Shown piece by piece: positions 1 through 7,667 of a DNA stretch of 30,852 bases. Made by a program: the position numbers and the translations under genes. The DNA is from an uncultured Johnsonella sp. (GTDB lineage Bacteria > Bacillota > Clostridia > Lachnospirales > Lachnospiraceae), in assembly GCA_900766185.1 (NCBI GenBank), contig CAAFUL010000071.1, forward strand, positions 1 to 30,852. The letters run 5' to 3'. The notes below the pieces were generated by a model, which was not told the origin of the DNA, did no database searches, and saw only the letters and a program-made list of their open reading frames with translations. Each line of letters begins with the position of its first letter. The stretch's first letter is position 1.

Positions 1-85
1 CCTATGGGCTTCCTGCTTCGCTGACCTCGCAACCTACTATCTCCACAGGCGTTAATTCGGGCAGTCCCTGCCCTATTGTTTTTTC
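1..85 (-). ncRNA. IS200/IS605-type right end, omegaRNA-like scaffold (copy 1, cut by window edge)
   Basis: Read on the minus strand, this stretch matches the 3' end of the tnpB remnant at 26793-26893 at roughly nine positions in ten. It has the same GGGCA/TGCCC hairpin, the CTGTGGAGA segment, and the GAGGTCAGCGAAGCAGGAAG block leading into the first arm of a CCCATAGG hairpin. That hairpin runs off the left edge, so the end of the element and any guide segment lie outside the window. In TnpB systems this right-end sequence is transcribed as the scaffold of the omegaRNA guide. No tnpB coding sequence precedes it; only the last few bases around the tnpB stop (GTAGTATAAG) remain. That it is transcribed is inference. 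Confidence 0.6.
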
Positions 86-90
86 TTATA

Positions 91-130
91 CTACCTTAAC
101 CCACCGTCTAAAGCCGGTGGGTTAAGGTAG
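91..130. repeat. Perfect 16-bp hairpin with GCTTTAGA loop, IS605-like end hairpin
   Basis: Arms 91-106 and 115-130 are perfect reverse complements. The 8-base loop reads GCTTTAGA on the minus strand, the same loop as the right-end hairpin at 26800-26821. IS200/IS605 elements carry subterminal hairpins recognised by their TnpA transposase, and left and right hairpins are often alike. Here the hairpin sits directly upstream of the omegaRNA-like sequence where tnpB would be expected. That fits an internally deleted element or two overlapping ends. There is no T-run on either side, so it is not a convincing terminator. Confidence 0.6.
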
Positions 131-194
131 CATTATTTCAAAGTATAATTTATAACTTTAAGTCTTATATAAAAGTTTAACTTATAGTCTTTGC

Positions 195-358
195 TTACAG
201 TTAAGGCAGTTTAGATATACATGTATAATATACCAAATGAAAGCTTGCTTTCAGATATATATTATACATGTATATCTATAAGGCTGCCGCCAGAATTCAT
301 CTTCGTCTAATTTATAGATAGAAGTTGGATGAAGATAAATGTTCTACCCAAACTGTAA
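195..358. repeat. Family A MITE-like element, copy 1
   Basis: The 164-bp element is bounded by TTACAGTT at 195-202 and AACTGTAA at 351-358. Inside is a perfect 21-bp inverted repeat, 212-232 with 258-278, around a loop containing AAAGCTTGCTTTC. The right half includes the block ATTCATCTTCGTCTAA. A diverged second copy with the same ends, loop and right-half block lies at 21540-21688. There is no coding capacity. It lies just downstream of lplA, so it would be in the 3' end of that operon's transcript. It looks like a small non-autonomous mobile element; the family name is unknown to me. Confidence 0.7.
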
Positions 359-383
359 CTGCATCTATATTATATCTTAAAAC

Positions 384-1331
384 TTACATTATAAGTTTTA
401 TCAACTTTTCTTTATTATCTCCCACCAAATTATACGCAAGTTCCTCAAACACTTCCACGCAAAACTTCCGCTCGTTAAAAAGCTCTCCGGCTTTTTTCTC
501 ATCAATAAGCTCACAACTAAGCTTAAAATCACTGACTATTCCCTTTTTGGTACTGTAGCTGATACTTATAGGCATTCCCTCAAAAATACCCTCTTTTTCA
601 AATACAAAGGAGGGCGTTTTTGCCCATGTCCAATCCCAGCTTTTATACTTTTCCTCAGAAAGTTTAAGTACTTCCTCAAGCTCTTTTTCTGAAAGCACCA
701 TACATCTTGCAGACTTTCCTGAAATCTCAAAACTAAATGCCGACATAAAGCCTTCTATATCAAGCTTAGTATTCGCAGCTTCTTTTATATTAGTTACTTT
801 ACATATAGCGGACTCTGCCGCCTTGGAAATAAAACTTTCATTTTTATTTTTTGTAGTTATTTCATCAAGCACTGACAAATCAGACTCAAAAAGCAAAGTA
901 CCATGGTGAAGTACACGCCCCGATGACACCTTTTGAGCACTTCCCGAGATTTTTTTACCCCCTATTGCTATATCACAGGTTTTGTCTTTGTGGGCTTTGA
1001 CTCCGAGTCTGTTAAGTGCTTCTATGACCGGTGTCAAAAAGTCATCGTAATCTATAAAACCTTCTTTATCATGTATCAAAGTGTAATTAATATTGCCAAG
1101 GTCATGATATACCGTTCCACCACCACTCATTCTGCGTACTATGGGTATCCCCGCTTTTTTAAGTGCATAAGCATCAACTTCCCTGCATATATTTTGATAG
1201 CACCCTACTATTACGGCAGGTTTATTCCTCCATACAATAAGCACCTTATCATCTTTTATATTGTTAAATATATACTCTTCAAAGGCTTGATTAAAGTAGG
1301 GGTCTGTGGATTTATTTATAATTACAAACAT
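384..1331 (-). CDS. lplA: Lipoate-protein ligase A
   Basis: The product is 315 residues from this start. It attaches lipoate to the E2 subunits of 2-oxoacid dehydrogenases or to glycine-cleavage H protein, via lipoyl-AMP, in the cytoplasm. Family marks are RRMSGGGTVYHDLGNINYT at about residues 66-84 (lipoate/ATP-binding loop) and GGKKISGSAQK around 124-134, whose second lysine (about 127) corresponds to the catalytic lysine of LplA. The last 80 or so residues form the C-terminal accessory domain. An ATG 15 bases upstream (1346) is open, but the ATG at 1331 has the better Shine-Dalgarno, GGGAGAG six bases ahead. The gene overlaps folC by 20 bases and is the last gene of the folT-folC-lplA operon, so it should share the folate control upstream. 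It implies lipoate scavenging. Confidence 0.9.
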   Translation of the reverse strand: MFVIINKSTDPYFNQAFEEYIFNNIKDDKVLIVWRNKPAVIVGCYQNICREVDAYALKKAGIPIVRRMSGGGTVYHDLGNINYTLIHDKEGFIDYDDFLTPVIEALNRLGVKAHKDKTCDIAIGGKKISGSAQKVSSGRVLHHGTLLFESDLSVLDEITTKNKNESFISKAAESAICKVTNIKEAANTKLDIEGFMSAFSFEISGKSARCMVLSEKELEEVLKLSEEKYKSWDWTWAKTPSFVFEKEGIFEGMPISISYSTKKGIVSDFKLSCELIDEKKAGELFNERKFCVEVFEELAYNLVGDNKEKLIKLIM

Positions 1332-2613
1332 CACCGACTCTCCCATGCTCTCTAAAAGCTTCTTTCAGTTCTCCTACCGAATATAGGGAACCCATAGCAC
1401 ATATAATATCTTCCTTTTTCGCACTCTCAAGCATATAGTTTACAGCCTCTTTTATACTTTCAAATGCTCTGCAGCTTACACTAATTTTTTCCTCAACCAG
1501 CTTAAGCATATCTTTTGCCTTACAAGCTCTGCTTGAGGGAGGCGTTATAACTGCCACTTCTTTTGCAAGCGGTTTTATATCGGTCAGTATTTCATCTATA
1601 TTCTTATCCGATAAAATACCTATGATAAAGCGAATTTTCTTATCCGGAAAATAAACCTTTATACTCTTTACAGTCTCTCTTACTCCGGCAGGATTATGCG
1701 ATCCGTCTATTATAAAGTACGGCTCCTTTTCCATAATCTCAAAACGAGCCTGCCAATGCACTTTTTTAAGAGCAGTCTTTATATCCTCATCGCTTATCTT
1801 AAAACCTTTTTCAGTAAGTATTCTCAGTGCTTCTATTGCAAGTATTGCATTACCCGGTTGATAAAGACCTGTAAGACTTAAAATTATATCTTTTATATCT
1901 TTATAATCAAACTTGCTGTAATCAAGATTTATCTTTAGATTTTCTATTTTTTCAATCTCGCTTACGCTTAGTTTACAGCCCTGCTCCTTACATACCTTAT
2001 CAAAAATGTGCATAACAGAGGTATTTCTTGCGTCAACTACTACCCTTGTACCGTTTTTTATGATTCCGGCTTTTTCAAGGGCTATTTTTTCCATAGTATC
2101 CCCAAGTTCAGCCATGTGATCCATATCTATAGTAGTTATAAGGGTAACTTCCGGAGCATTTATAACATTTGTAGAGTCCAGCCTTCCGCCCAGTCCGGTT
2201 TCAAGTATAACTATATCACAGCCTTTTTTATAGAAGTACTCGAAAGCGGCGGCAGTAAGCACCTCAAACTGACTTGCCCGCTCACTCATAGTCTCTGTTA
2301 TATCTCTTACCTTAGTTATAAGAGCGGCAAATTCTTTATCGTCTATATCTTCACCGTTTATCTTAAATCTTTCATTGATCTTCATAAGATGCGGTGAAGT
2401 ATACATACCCGTTTTATAGCCCGCCTGAGACAGTACCTCACTTAAACACGCACATACCGAACCTTTTCCGTTGGTTCCGGCTACATGTATAAATTTGAGT
2501 TTATTTTGGGGATTTCCCATAAGTTCAAGGAGTTCACAAGTTCTTGACAGCCCGAGTTTTGAACCTACTAAAGCCACCTCATCCAGCCACTCAAGGGTTT
2601 TATCATAAGTCAT
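1312..2613 (-). CDS. folC: Bifunctional folylpolyglutamate synthase/dihydrofolate synthase
   Basis: This 433-residue cytoplasmic enzyme of the Mur ligase superfamily adds glutamate to folates, trapping them in the cell, and may also make dihydrofolate from dihydropteroate. The ATP-binding loop HVAGTNGKGSV is at residues 43-53, followed by YTSPHL at 71-76 and the ETGLGGRLDSTN block near 137-148. The length is normal for the family. The start lies 3 bases after the folT stop codon, with its Shine-Dalgarno (AAGAGGTG) inside the end of folT, so the two are translationally coupled. Pairing with a folate transporter under a THF riboswitch points to salvage: import by FolT, then polyglutamylation by FolC. 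Confidence 0.95.
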   Translation of the reverse strand: MTYDKTLEWLDEVALVGSKLGLSRTCELLELMGNPQNKLKFIHVAGTNGKGSVCACLSEVLSQAGYKTGMYTSPHLMKINERFKINGEDIDDKEFAALITKVRDITETMSERASQFEVLTAAAFEYFYKKGCDIVILETGLGGRLDSTNVINAPEVTLITTIDMDHMAELGDTMEKIALEKAGIIKNGTRVVVDARNTSVMHIFDKVCKEQGCKLSVSEIEKIENLKINLDYSKFDYKDIKDIILSLTGLYQPGNAILAIEALRILTEKGFKISDEDIKTALKKVHWQARFEIMEKEPYFIIDGSHNPAGVRETVKSIKVYFPDKKIRFIIGILSDKNIDEILTDIKPLAKEVAVITPPSSRACKAKDMLKLVEEKISVSCRAFESIKEAVNYMLESAKKEDIICAMGSLYSVGELKEAFREHGRVGDVCNYK

Positions 2614-2616
2614 TAA

Positions 2617-3153
2617 CTATTCACCTCTTAAGACAATTCTTTTAAATGCAACATTTGAAACCAAAAGAAAGATCACTGTTGCTTCAAGTGCAGGTATTAT
2701 AGTGTACACTCCCACTCTGATAGGTAACATTCCCATAAAAGGTATTTCCATAAGTACAGAAAGCCAATATGTAGTCCAAAGCATTTTACCTATTATATTG
2801 ACTGTAAGTGTAAATCCTAATATCTTTATATAACTTGGATTCTTAACTATATAATTTCTTAGTAAACCTGCCATAGCACCCATAAACATAGGTACAAGCA
2901 TCAAGGGTATATCAAAACCCTGACCTCTTATTATAGCACCTACAAAGTCTGCAGCAGCACCTACAAGCATACCGGCTAAAGGTCCGAACATAAACCCTGA
3001 AAGCATTATAGGTACATTTCCAAGCTCAAGCCTTACTGAAGGCATGGGCTGAAACACAAGAAATCTTGTAAGTACTATACTTATAGCCGTAAACATTGCA
3101 AGAATAGTCATTGTTCTGACATTTAACTGATTATTTTGCTGATTATTTAACAT
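2617..3153 (-). CDS. folT: Folate-specific ECF transporter S component (FolT family)
   Basis: This is a 178-residue integral membrane protein with about six hydrophobic segments. It is the substrate-binding S component that works with the shared EcfA/EcfA'/EcfT energising module, which is not in this window. Family-like features are the conserved N-terminal segment ending LTRFLVF, the RLELGNVPIMLSGFMFGP stretch, and AAADFVGAIIRGQGFDIP. Folate specificity is supported by two independent cues: the THF riboswitch in the leader and folC immediately downstream. An upstream ATG at 3171 is open, but AGGAGG stands nine bases before the ATG at 3153, which I chose. Confidence 0.9.
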   Translation of the reverse strand: MLNNQQNNQLNVRTMTILAMFTAISIVLTRFLVFQPMPSVRLELGNVPIMLSGFMFGPLAGMLVGAAADFVGAIIRGQGFDIPLMLVPMFMGAMAGLLRNYIVKNPSYIKILGFTLTVNIIGKMLWTTYWLSVLMEIPFMGMLPIRVGVYTIIPALEATVIFLLVSNVAFKRIVLRGE

Positions 3154-3224
3154 AAAAAAAGACCTCCTCATATTTTATCGCGCTACATAAAGGATATGAT
3201 GGCTGTCTTTTTAATCCGGTATGC

Positions 3225-3327
3225 AGCAGCGGGATAGAAAATTGAATCGCATATTATAAGGTAATATATTCGTCCTTTTGACAACTCCCCGCCAAAAGAC
3301 ACTACTCGCTCAATTCTCTGCTCTGCT
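3225..3327 (-). promoter_or_regulatory. Tetrahydrofolate (THF) riboswitch
   Basis: Read on the minus strand, the leader matches the THF riboswitch layout piece by piece. It starts with GCAGAGCAG (consensus GGAGAGUAG), then the P2 arm AGAATTG. Next are GCGAGTAGTG and a CTTTTG/CAAAAG stem whose loop holds GGGGAGTTGTC, then ACGAA. An AT-rich P4 stem follows, then the P2 partner CAATTTT, and TATCCCGCTGCT closes P1. These follow the order in known folT leaders. No terminator lies between the aptamer and folT, so control is probably at translation initiation. A CATAT segment at about 3192-3196 could pair with ATATG just before the AGGAGG. Confidence 0.85.
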
Positions 3328-3368
3328 AACAAATAATTGCATATTTATTATTCAGTTGCATATTTTAG

Positions 3369-3397
3369 ATATTATCACAAAAAAGTGATTGTATCAA
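3369..3397 (-). promoter_or_regulatory. Promoter of folT-folC-lplA
   Basis: On the minus strand, TTGATA (3397-3392) and TAATAT (3374-3369) are separated by exactly 17 bases. The predicted start near 3362 gives a leader of about 210 bases, enough to hold the whole THF riboswitch. Confidence 0.75.
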
Positions 3398-3443
3398 GAA
3401 TTTTTATTAATAAAAATCACTATTTTTTAACAATTACAGTATG

Positions 3444-3632
3444 ATGATTTGTCGGGGAGTTGGCAGCATAAACCGTTAAACTATCTTGCCCAAGGACAAT
3501 CTGAGACCGCCGGTACTTGCCTTATCAAGCCGTCAGACGAAGATAAAGCTTAGTACCGCTACGAGGCTTTAGTTAAGAGAGCGTGTCCAAGGCAAGATAT
3601 GTTTGTAACGGTTTATGTGATAGACAAATCAT
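3444..3632. repeat. Family C foldback repeat, copy 1
   Basis: This is a 189-bp nested inverted repeat. The outer arms, 3444-3498 and 3584-3632, share ATGATTTGTC, CATAAACCGTTA and CTATCTTGCC-like blocks in reverse complement. An inner pair (CGGTACTTGCCTTATC against GATAAAGCTTAGTACCG) lies between them. It has no coding capacity. It occupies the space between the divergent promoters of folT and the lipoprotein gene. A partial copy of its left end (CGGGGAGTTGGCA-CATAAAC) is at 30716-30743. Confidence 0.7.
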
Positions 3633-3686
3633 TACTTACAAATAATGTAGATTTTTTTAGTTTCTTCATACGATATAAAAATCTTA

Positions 3687-3714
3687 TTGCACTTTTAGTA
3701 TTAACGAATATAAT
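3687..3714 (+). promoter_or_regulatory. Promoter of the plus-strand lipoprotein gene
   Basis: TTGCAC (3687-3692) and a perfect TATAAT (3709-3714) are separated by 16 bases, 32 bases upstream of the start codon at 3746. The leader is therefore short, about 25 bases, with the AAGGAG ribosome binding site inside it. Confidence 0.75.
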
Positions 3715-3745
3715 GTAATTTATCTCAATTATTAAAGGAGTTACT

Positions 3746-4618
3746 ATGAAGAGGAAAATATTTACACTTTTAGGTCTTGGCTTTGCCTGTCTTATGCTTT
3801 CTGCCTGCGCAAAAGACAAAGGTGAGAGTAAGGAAGCCAAGACAGATAATGTTATTGAATATAGCAACTTAAATTCAAAGGAAAGCCAAAAAGAGGTAAG
3901 CGACTTATTAAAGCAATCCGGGATAAAGTCAGACTCTATTGACAACTTTTTACAGCATGTTAATCAATTTAACGATATAGCACAGGGGCAAGACCTTATC
4001 GGTGATTTTACAGCAAAGGATCCGGCAAGTGCAGTTTATGATGTAAACACTCTTTCCGATAACTGGACTAAGAAGTACCCTGATTTTATCGGTTATAACT
4101 GCCGTATAACCACTTTCAGCCTTTGTAAGGATCTTATAAAAATCGACTCAAACCCTGACATAAGGGATGAACTTTTATTTATGGATCTTGAGGCGCTTGA
4201 CACGGATAATTCCGCAGTGGATACGGCTGACGGTATGAATAAATTTGAGGCATTTTATTCAAGTATACCTACCGAAAAAAATCCGGATGTAAACATACAC
4301 ATTGCCAACATAGAAAAAAGCCTAAAAGACAGGAATATAACATTTACGGACAATGATAAGGCAAGTATTGTAAGTGTATGGATGTATGATGATATAGATG
4401 ATCCTAAGCTTTTTATAGGTCATGTAGGAGTATTGCTAAATACTGATAAGGGCTTTTATTTTATAGAAAAACTTTCCTTCCAAGAGCCTTATCAGGTCAT
4501 AAGATTCAATACTAAAAAAGAGGTAAATGATTACCTTATGAAAAAATATGATGTAGACCCTTCCGAGGAAAGAGCAAAGCCTATTGTCTTTGAAGACGGA
4601 AGTCCGATGCAGGTGTAA
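3746..4618 (+). CDS. Secreted lipoprotein, resembles the DUF4300 family
   Basis: The 290-residue product has a lipoprotein signal peptide: MKRK, a hydrophobic stretch, and the lipobox LSAC with the modified cysteine at residue 21. It is then expected to be anchored on the outer face of the membrane. The mature part is soluble and acidic, with a central YNCRITTF segment and a VWMYDD segment before a beta-rich end. These remind me of DUF4300, a Firmicutes lipoprotein family of unknown function; that assignment is from memory of the family pattern and is only moderately sure. It is the only plus-strand gene here and is monocistronic: own promoter, AAGGAG site and strong terminator. No function can be deduced from the neighbours. 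Confidence 0.8.
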   Translation: MKRKIFTLLGLGFACLMLSACAKDKGESKEAKTDNVIEYSNLNSKESQKEVSDLLKQSGIKSDSIDNFLQHVNQFNDIAQGQDLIGDFTAKDPASAVYDVNTLSDNWTKKYPDFIGYNCRITTFSLCKDLIKIDSNPDIRDELLFMDLEALDTDNSAVDTADGMNKFEAFYSSIPTEKNPDVNIHIANIEKSLKDRNITFTDNDKASIVSVWMYDDIDDPKLFIGHVGVLLNTDKGFYFIEKLSFQEPYQVIRFNTKKEVNDYLMKKYDVDPSEERAKPIVFEDGSPMQV

Positions 4619-4672
4619 CCCGGTGCATCATTTTCAAAAATAAGCATACATTAGCCTACTATAACACTAACA

Positions 4673-4720
4673 AAGGTACTTACCTTACTTGATATACAAA
4701 ACAAGCAAGGTAAGTACCTT
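4673..4720 (+). terminator. Intrinsic terminator of the lipoprotein gene
   Basis: Arms 4673-4691 and 4702-4720 pair over 19 positions with a single A-C mismatch around a 10-base loop, and the right arm runs into TTTTTATTATTT. The T-rich side is on the plus strand, so it serves the gene ending at 4618 rather than the converging permease gene. Confidence 0.9.
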
Positions 4721-4811
4721 TTTATTATTTGCGGATTATGATTTGTCTTTATCCTATCTTTCTGTCTTATTTACCTAAAGGTCAGTAAGCATTCCCTCTC
4801 AAAAATTCGGA

Positions 4812-6797
4812 TCAATTCTTATCCACTACTATAGAATAGTAAGTTTTTGAAGTCAGCATATATACGGATATGTATATCAATGAAAATACCATATATACCG
4901 CTACACATACAGAGGCAAAAAGCCTTGTATTTTGCATATTTAAGCCTTTGAGCAGGTTAGCCAGTACCGGAAAGGCAAAGCACAAATGTACGGCTGATAA
5001 AATCAGAGGCAAAAAGAATACCGTAATTATTTGTGAACGAATCGACTGCTTTATTTCTTTTTTACTCATTCCTACCTTTTGCATAATCTCAAAGCGTTTC
5101 TTATCCTCATAGCCTTCAACCAATTGCTTATAGTATATTATCAAGACTACCGCAATCATAAATACAATACCAAGCAATATGCCCGAAAAGAACATTCCGC
5201 CGTACACAAGCCTAAAGCTCAACCTTTCATTTTCCACACTTTCTATATATATAGCCTTTTGTGATTTTGTTTCTTCTTTTAGTTTATTAAAAAAATCCAG
5301 CTGTGCTTTGGAAGAACATTCGAGATCAAATGCCTTTATATAACTTTGCACAGTATCAAAACCTGAGTCAAATACTTTTGAAGCGGCAATTACTTCTTCT
5401 TTTGAAGGGAAAATCAAGTAATAATTCTTTACGATCTGATCCTGTTTTAAGATATCACCTGCATTTTCCAGCCTATTAAGCTTATAAAGCTTATCTCCTA
5501 TTTTTAATTCATCACACTTAAGCTTATCTCCTCCCGAAAAGTATATCTGCCCCTGTTCAAGCGGTGCAAGGTCTATATACTTTTTTATGTCATCAACCGC
5601 TAGCATAATGATTTGTCCGCCGCTTCCCATCAGTGCTTCACCTGTCATGTTGATAGTAAACCCATCAAACTCAAGAAGATCATTTTCACAAGAGACACTT
5701 ACAAAGCCTGAATTATATGCAAATGAATACTCATTTGCAATTGTAATATTCATACCGGAACTTAAATCTCCCACCTTCTCATCAATTACTTTTCTAAGTT
5801 CTTCACCGTCATTATCGGCAGATATAACTATATTTCTCGGATATCTGAACCTAAGAATCTCCTCGCCGCCGGCATAAAATGATACGGCAGCCGAAACTAC
5901 AACAAGTACTACAGTTGAAAGTATACAAATATTTGCAAGTCCCACAGCATTTTGTCTTATTCTGAAGATAAGACCGGATATACTTGTAAAATGTGAAGTC
6001 TTGTAGTAAAAACTCTTGCACTTTTGTAATATTTTAAGCAGTAAAATACTTACCTGCACAAAGCAAATATAAGTACCTATCATTACAAGTACGGCTGCCA
6101 CGAAAAATATTGCCATAGCCTTCAGAGGCATTTTTGTAGTTGCTGCCAAGTAATAGGCAATTACAAGAGAGGCTATTCCCAGCACCGAATATATAAAATT
6201 TACCTTAGGTACCGCCTCGCCTCTTTTAATTGATGAAAGCAGGTTTATCGGCTTTGCAAAAAGTATCTGCATTGCACTATTTACATATACTATTAAAAAT
6301 ATTATTAAAAACAATCTGAATGTGGCAAATATCCCCACAAAATCAGGCATATATGAAGCAGATATTTTTACACCTATAATATTAAAAAATATACTTTCAG
6401 CAATCTTATAAAATACAGTACCTATAAAAATCCCCAAAGTCATACTGCATAGTGCAGTGTAGAAGTTCTCCCACGCAAGGATTTTAAGCAGATGCTTTTT
6501 TTGCGTACCCAGCATATTATAAAGTGCAAATTCATTTTTCCTTCTCTTCATTAAAAAACTGTTGGTATAAAAAATAAATATAAGCGCAAATATTCCCACT
6601 ACAAATAACACTACGGTAAGTATATTATTAAGCGTGCCCATTCCTGATAATTTTTTAAGCTCTTTGCTTGATTTAAGAGCCAGTATTATGTAGTACAGTG
6701 CCACCATTCCGGTACAGGTAAGTACAAAGGGGATGTAACTTTGTTTATTATTTTTCAGTATGGTTATCGATAATTTTCTATATAAACTTTTTGGCAT
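4812..6797 (-). CDS. FtsX-like ABC permease of a Bce-type peptide sensing/detoxification module
   Basis: The 661-residue protein has about ten membrane segments in the BceB pattern. Seven lie in the first 310 residues. A large extracellular domain follows at about 310-530, then three more segments to the C-terminus. That big external domain between segments 7 and 8 is the hallmark of BceB/VraG-type permeases, which bind antimicrobial peptides and pass the signal to a partner histidine kinase. The FALYNMLGTQKKHL cytoplasmic motif is typical of the family. It starts 8 bases after the end of the ATPase gene and is the last gene of the regulator-kinase-ATPase-permease set. The peptide recognised cannot be read from sequence; family members commonly respond to lipid II-binding peptides such as bacitracin. 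Confidence 0.88.
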   Translation of the reverse strand: MPKSLYRKLSITILKNNKQSYIPFVLTCTGMVALYYIILALKSSKELKKLSGMGTLNNILTVVLFVVGIFALIFIFYTNSFLMKRRKNEFALYNMLGTQKKHLLKILAWENFYTALCSMTLGIFIGTVFYKIAESIFFNIIGVKISASYMPDFVGIFATFRLFLIIFLIVYVNSAMQILFAKPINLLSSIKRGEAVPKVNFIYSVLGIASLVIAYYLAATTKMPLKAMAIFFVAAVLVMIGTYICFVQVSILLLKILQKCKSFYYKTSHFTSISGLIFRIRQNAVGLANICILSTVVLVVVSAAVSFYAGGEEILRFRYPRNIVISADNDGEELRKVIDEKVGDLSSGMNITIANEYSFAYNSGFVSVSCENDLLEFDGFTINMTGEALMGSGGQIIMLAVDDIKKYIDLAPLEQGQIYFSGGDKLKCDELKIGDKLYKLNRLENAGDILKQDQIVKNYYLIFPSKEEVIAASKVFDSGFDTVQSYIKAFDLECSSKAQLDFFNKLKEETKSQKAIYIESVENERLSFRLVYGGMFFSGILLGIVFMIAVVLIIYYKQLVEGYEDKKRFEIMQKVGMSKKEIKQSIRSQIITVFFLPLILSAVHLCFAFPVLANLLKGLNMQNTRLFASVCVAVYMVFSLIYISVYMLTSKTYYSIVVDKN

Positions 6798-6805
6798 GGT
6801 TACTC

Positions 6806-7555
6806 CTATCTTGTAAGCATACTGAGTGTTTTCAGTATCTCATCATACATTAAAGTATTGCTTTTATCGGCTTTCCATACTTGATGAAAGATTTTACCGT
6901 CTTTTATAAAGAGCACTCTTTTTGCATACGATGCAGCCTTTGCCGAATGAGTAACCATAAGTATTGTCTGTCCGTTTTCATGTATTTGCTCAAAGCAGTT
7001 TAAGAGTTCTTCGGAGGAGTTTGAGTCCAATGCTCCTGTAGGCTCATCTGCCAGTATTAAAAGCGGTTTTGTAATAATCGCCCTTGCTATGGCAGTCCTT
7101 TGTTTTTGCCCTCCCGATAGTTCAAAGGGATATTTTTTTAAAAGCGGTTCAAGTTTCAACTGCTCTACAACAGGTTTAAGCGATTTTTCCATTTCTTCAA
7201 AACTTTTACCCGACAGTACCAGCGGCAGCAGTATGTTGTCGCATATATTAAAGGTATCAAGCAGGTTGAATTCCTGAAATATATAGCCAAGATTATCTCG
7301 TCTAAACTTCGTCATTTCGTTCTCGCCTATGTCCTTAAAATCCCTTCCCTCCAACAATATATTGCCGTTAGTAGGTTTATCAAACATGGCTAACAGGTTT
7401 AAGAGGGTAGTTTTTCCGCTTCCGCTCTCTCCCATAATAGCAATAAACTCTCCCTTATCTACAGAGAAATTAATATCTTTAAGTGCTTGTATTTCTTCCT
7501 TGGAGTATTTACTTATGTAGGTCTTTTTTAATCCTTTTATATCTAATAATGCCAT
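6806..7555 (-). CDS. ABC transporter ATP-binding protein, Bce/MacB type
   Basis: This 249-residue cytoplasmic ATPase partners the FtsX-like permease just downstream. Walker A is GESGSGKTT at about 42-50, the signature LSGGQ at 146-150, and Walker B LLILADEPTGALD from 165. The FNLLDTFNICDNILLP stretch after the Q-loop is characteristic of the BceA/LolD/MacB group. The open frame extends upstream to 7618, but those 21 residues lack family similarity. The ATG at 7555 is preceded by AAAGGAGG, so I start there. A BceR-type operator lies 90 bases upstream, so this ATPase-permease pair can be induced separately from the kinase genes. Confidence 0.92.
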   Translation of the reverse strand: MALLDIKGLKKTYISKYSKEEIQALKDINFSVDKGEFIAIMGESGSGKTTLLNLLAMFDKPTNGNILLEGRDFKDIGENEMTKFRRDNLGYIFQEFNLLDTFNICDNILLPLVLSGKSFEEMEKSLKPVVEQLKLEPLLKKYPFELSGGQKQRTAIARAIITKPLLILADEPTGALDSNSSEELLNCFEQIHENGQTILMVTHSAKAASYAKRVLFIKDGKIFHQVWKADKSNTLMYDEILKTLSMLTR

Positions 7556-7643
7556 ACAGCCTCCTTTTGCATCGGTTTTTCTATTAAAAATATAGCAAAT
7601 GAAGACTCTTAGTTCCATAGCTTTAGCTTACATATAAAACTTA

Positions 7644-7667
7644 TAAACTTACAATTATGTAAGTTTA
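7644..7667. promoter_or_regulatory. BceR-type operator (TTACA-N4-TGTAA inverted repeat)
   Basis: This is a perfect 10-bp inverted repeat with a 4-base spacer, TAAACTTACA-ATTA-TGTAAGTTTA. It contains TTACA-N4-TGTAA, which fits the TNACA-N4-TGTAA consensus I recall for response regulators of Bce-type modules. It overlaps the kinase stop codon and stands upstream of the ATPase-permease genes, where the regulator would act. A hairpin role in the mRNA is possible but there is no T-run. Confidence 0.7.

Noticed and set aside
91..130. The 16-bp hairpin as terminator of the folT-folC-lplA operon
   Set aside because: No T-run on either strand after the stem, and the loop matches the IS605 right-end hairpin, so a mobile-element origin fits better.
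3278..3297. Family C sequence (GGGGAGTTG) within the folT leader
   Set aside because: The match is the conserved P3 loop of the THF riboswitch; flanking bases do not follow the family C repeat.
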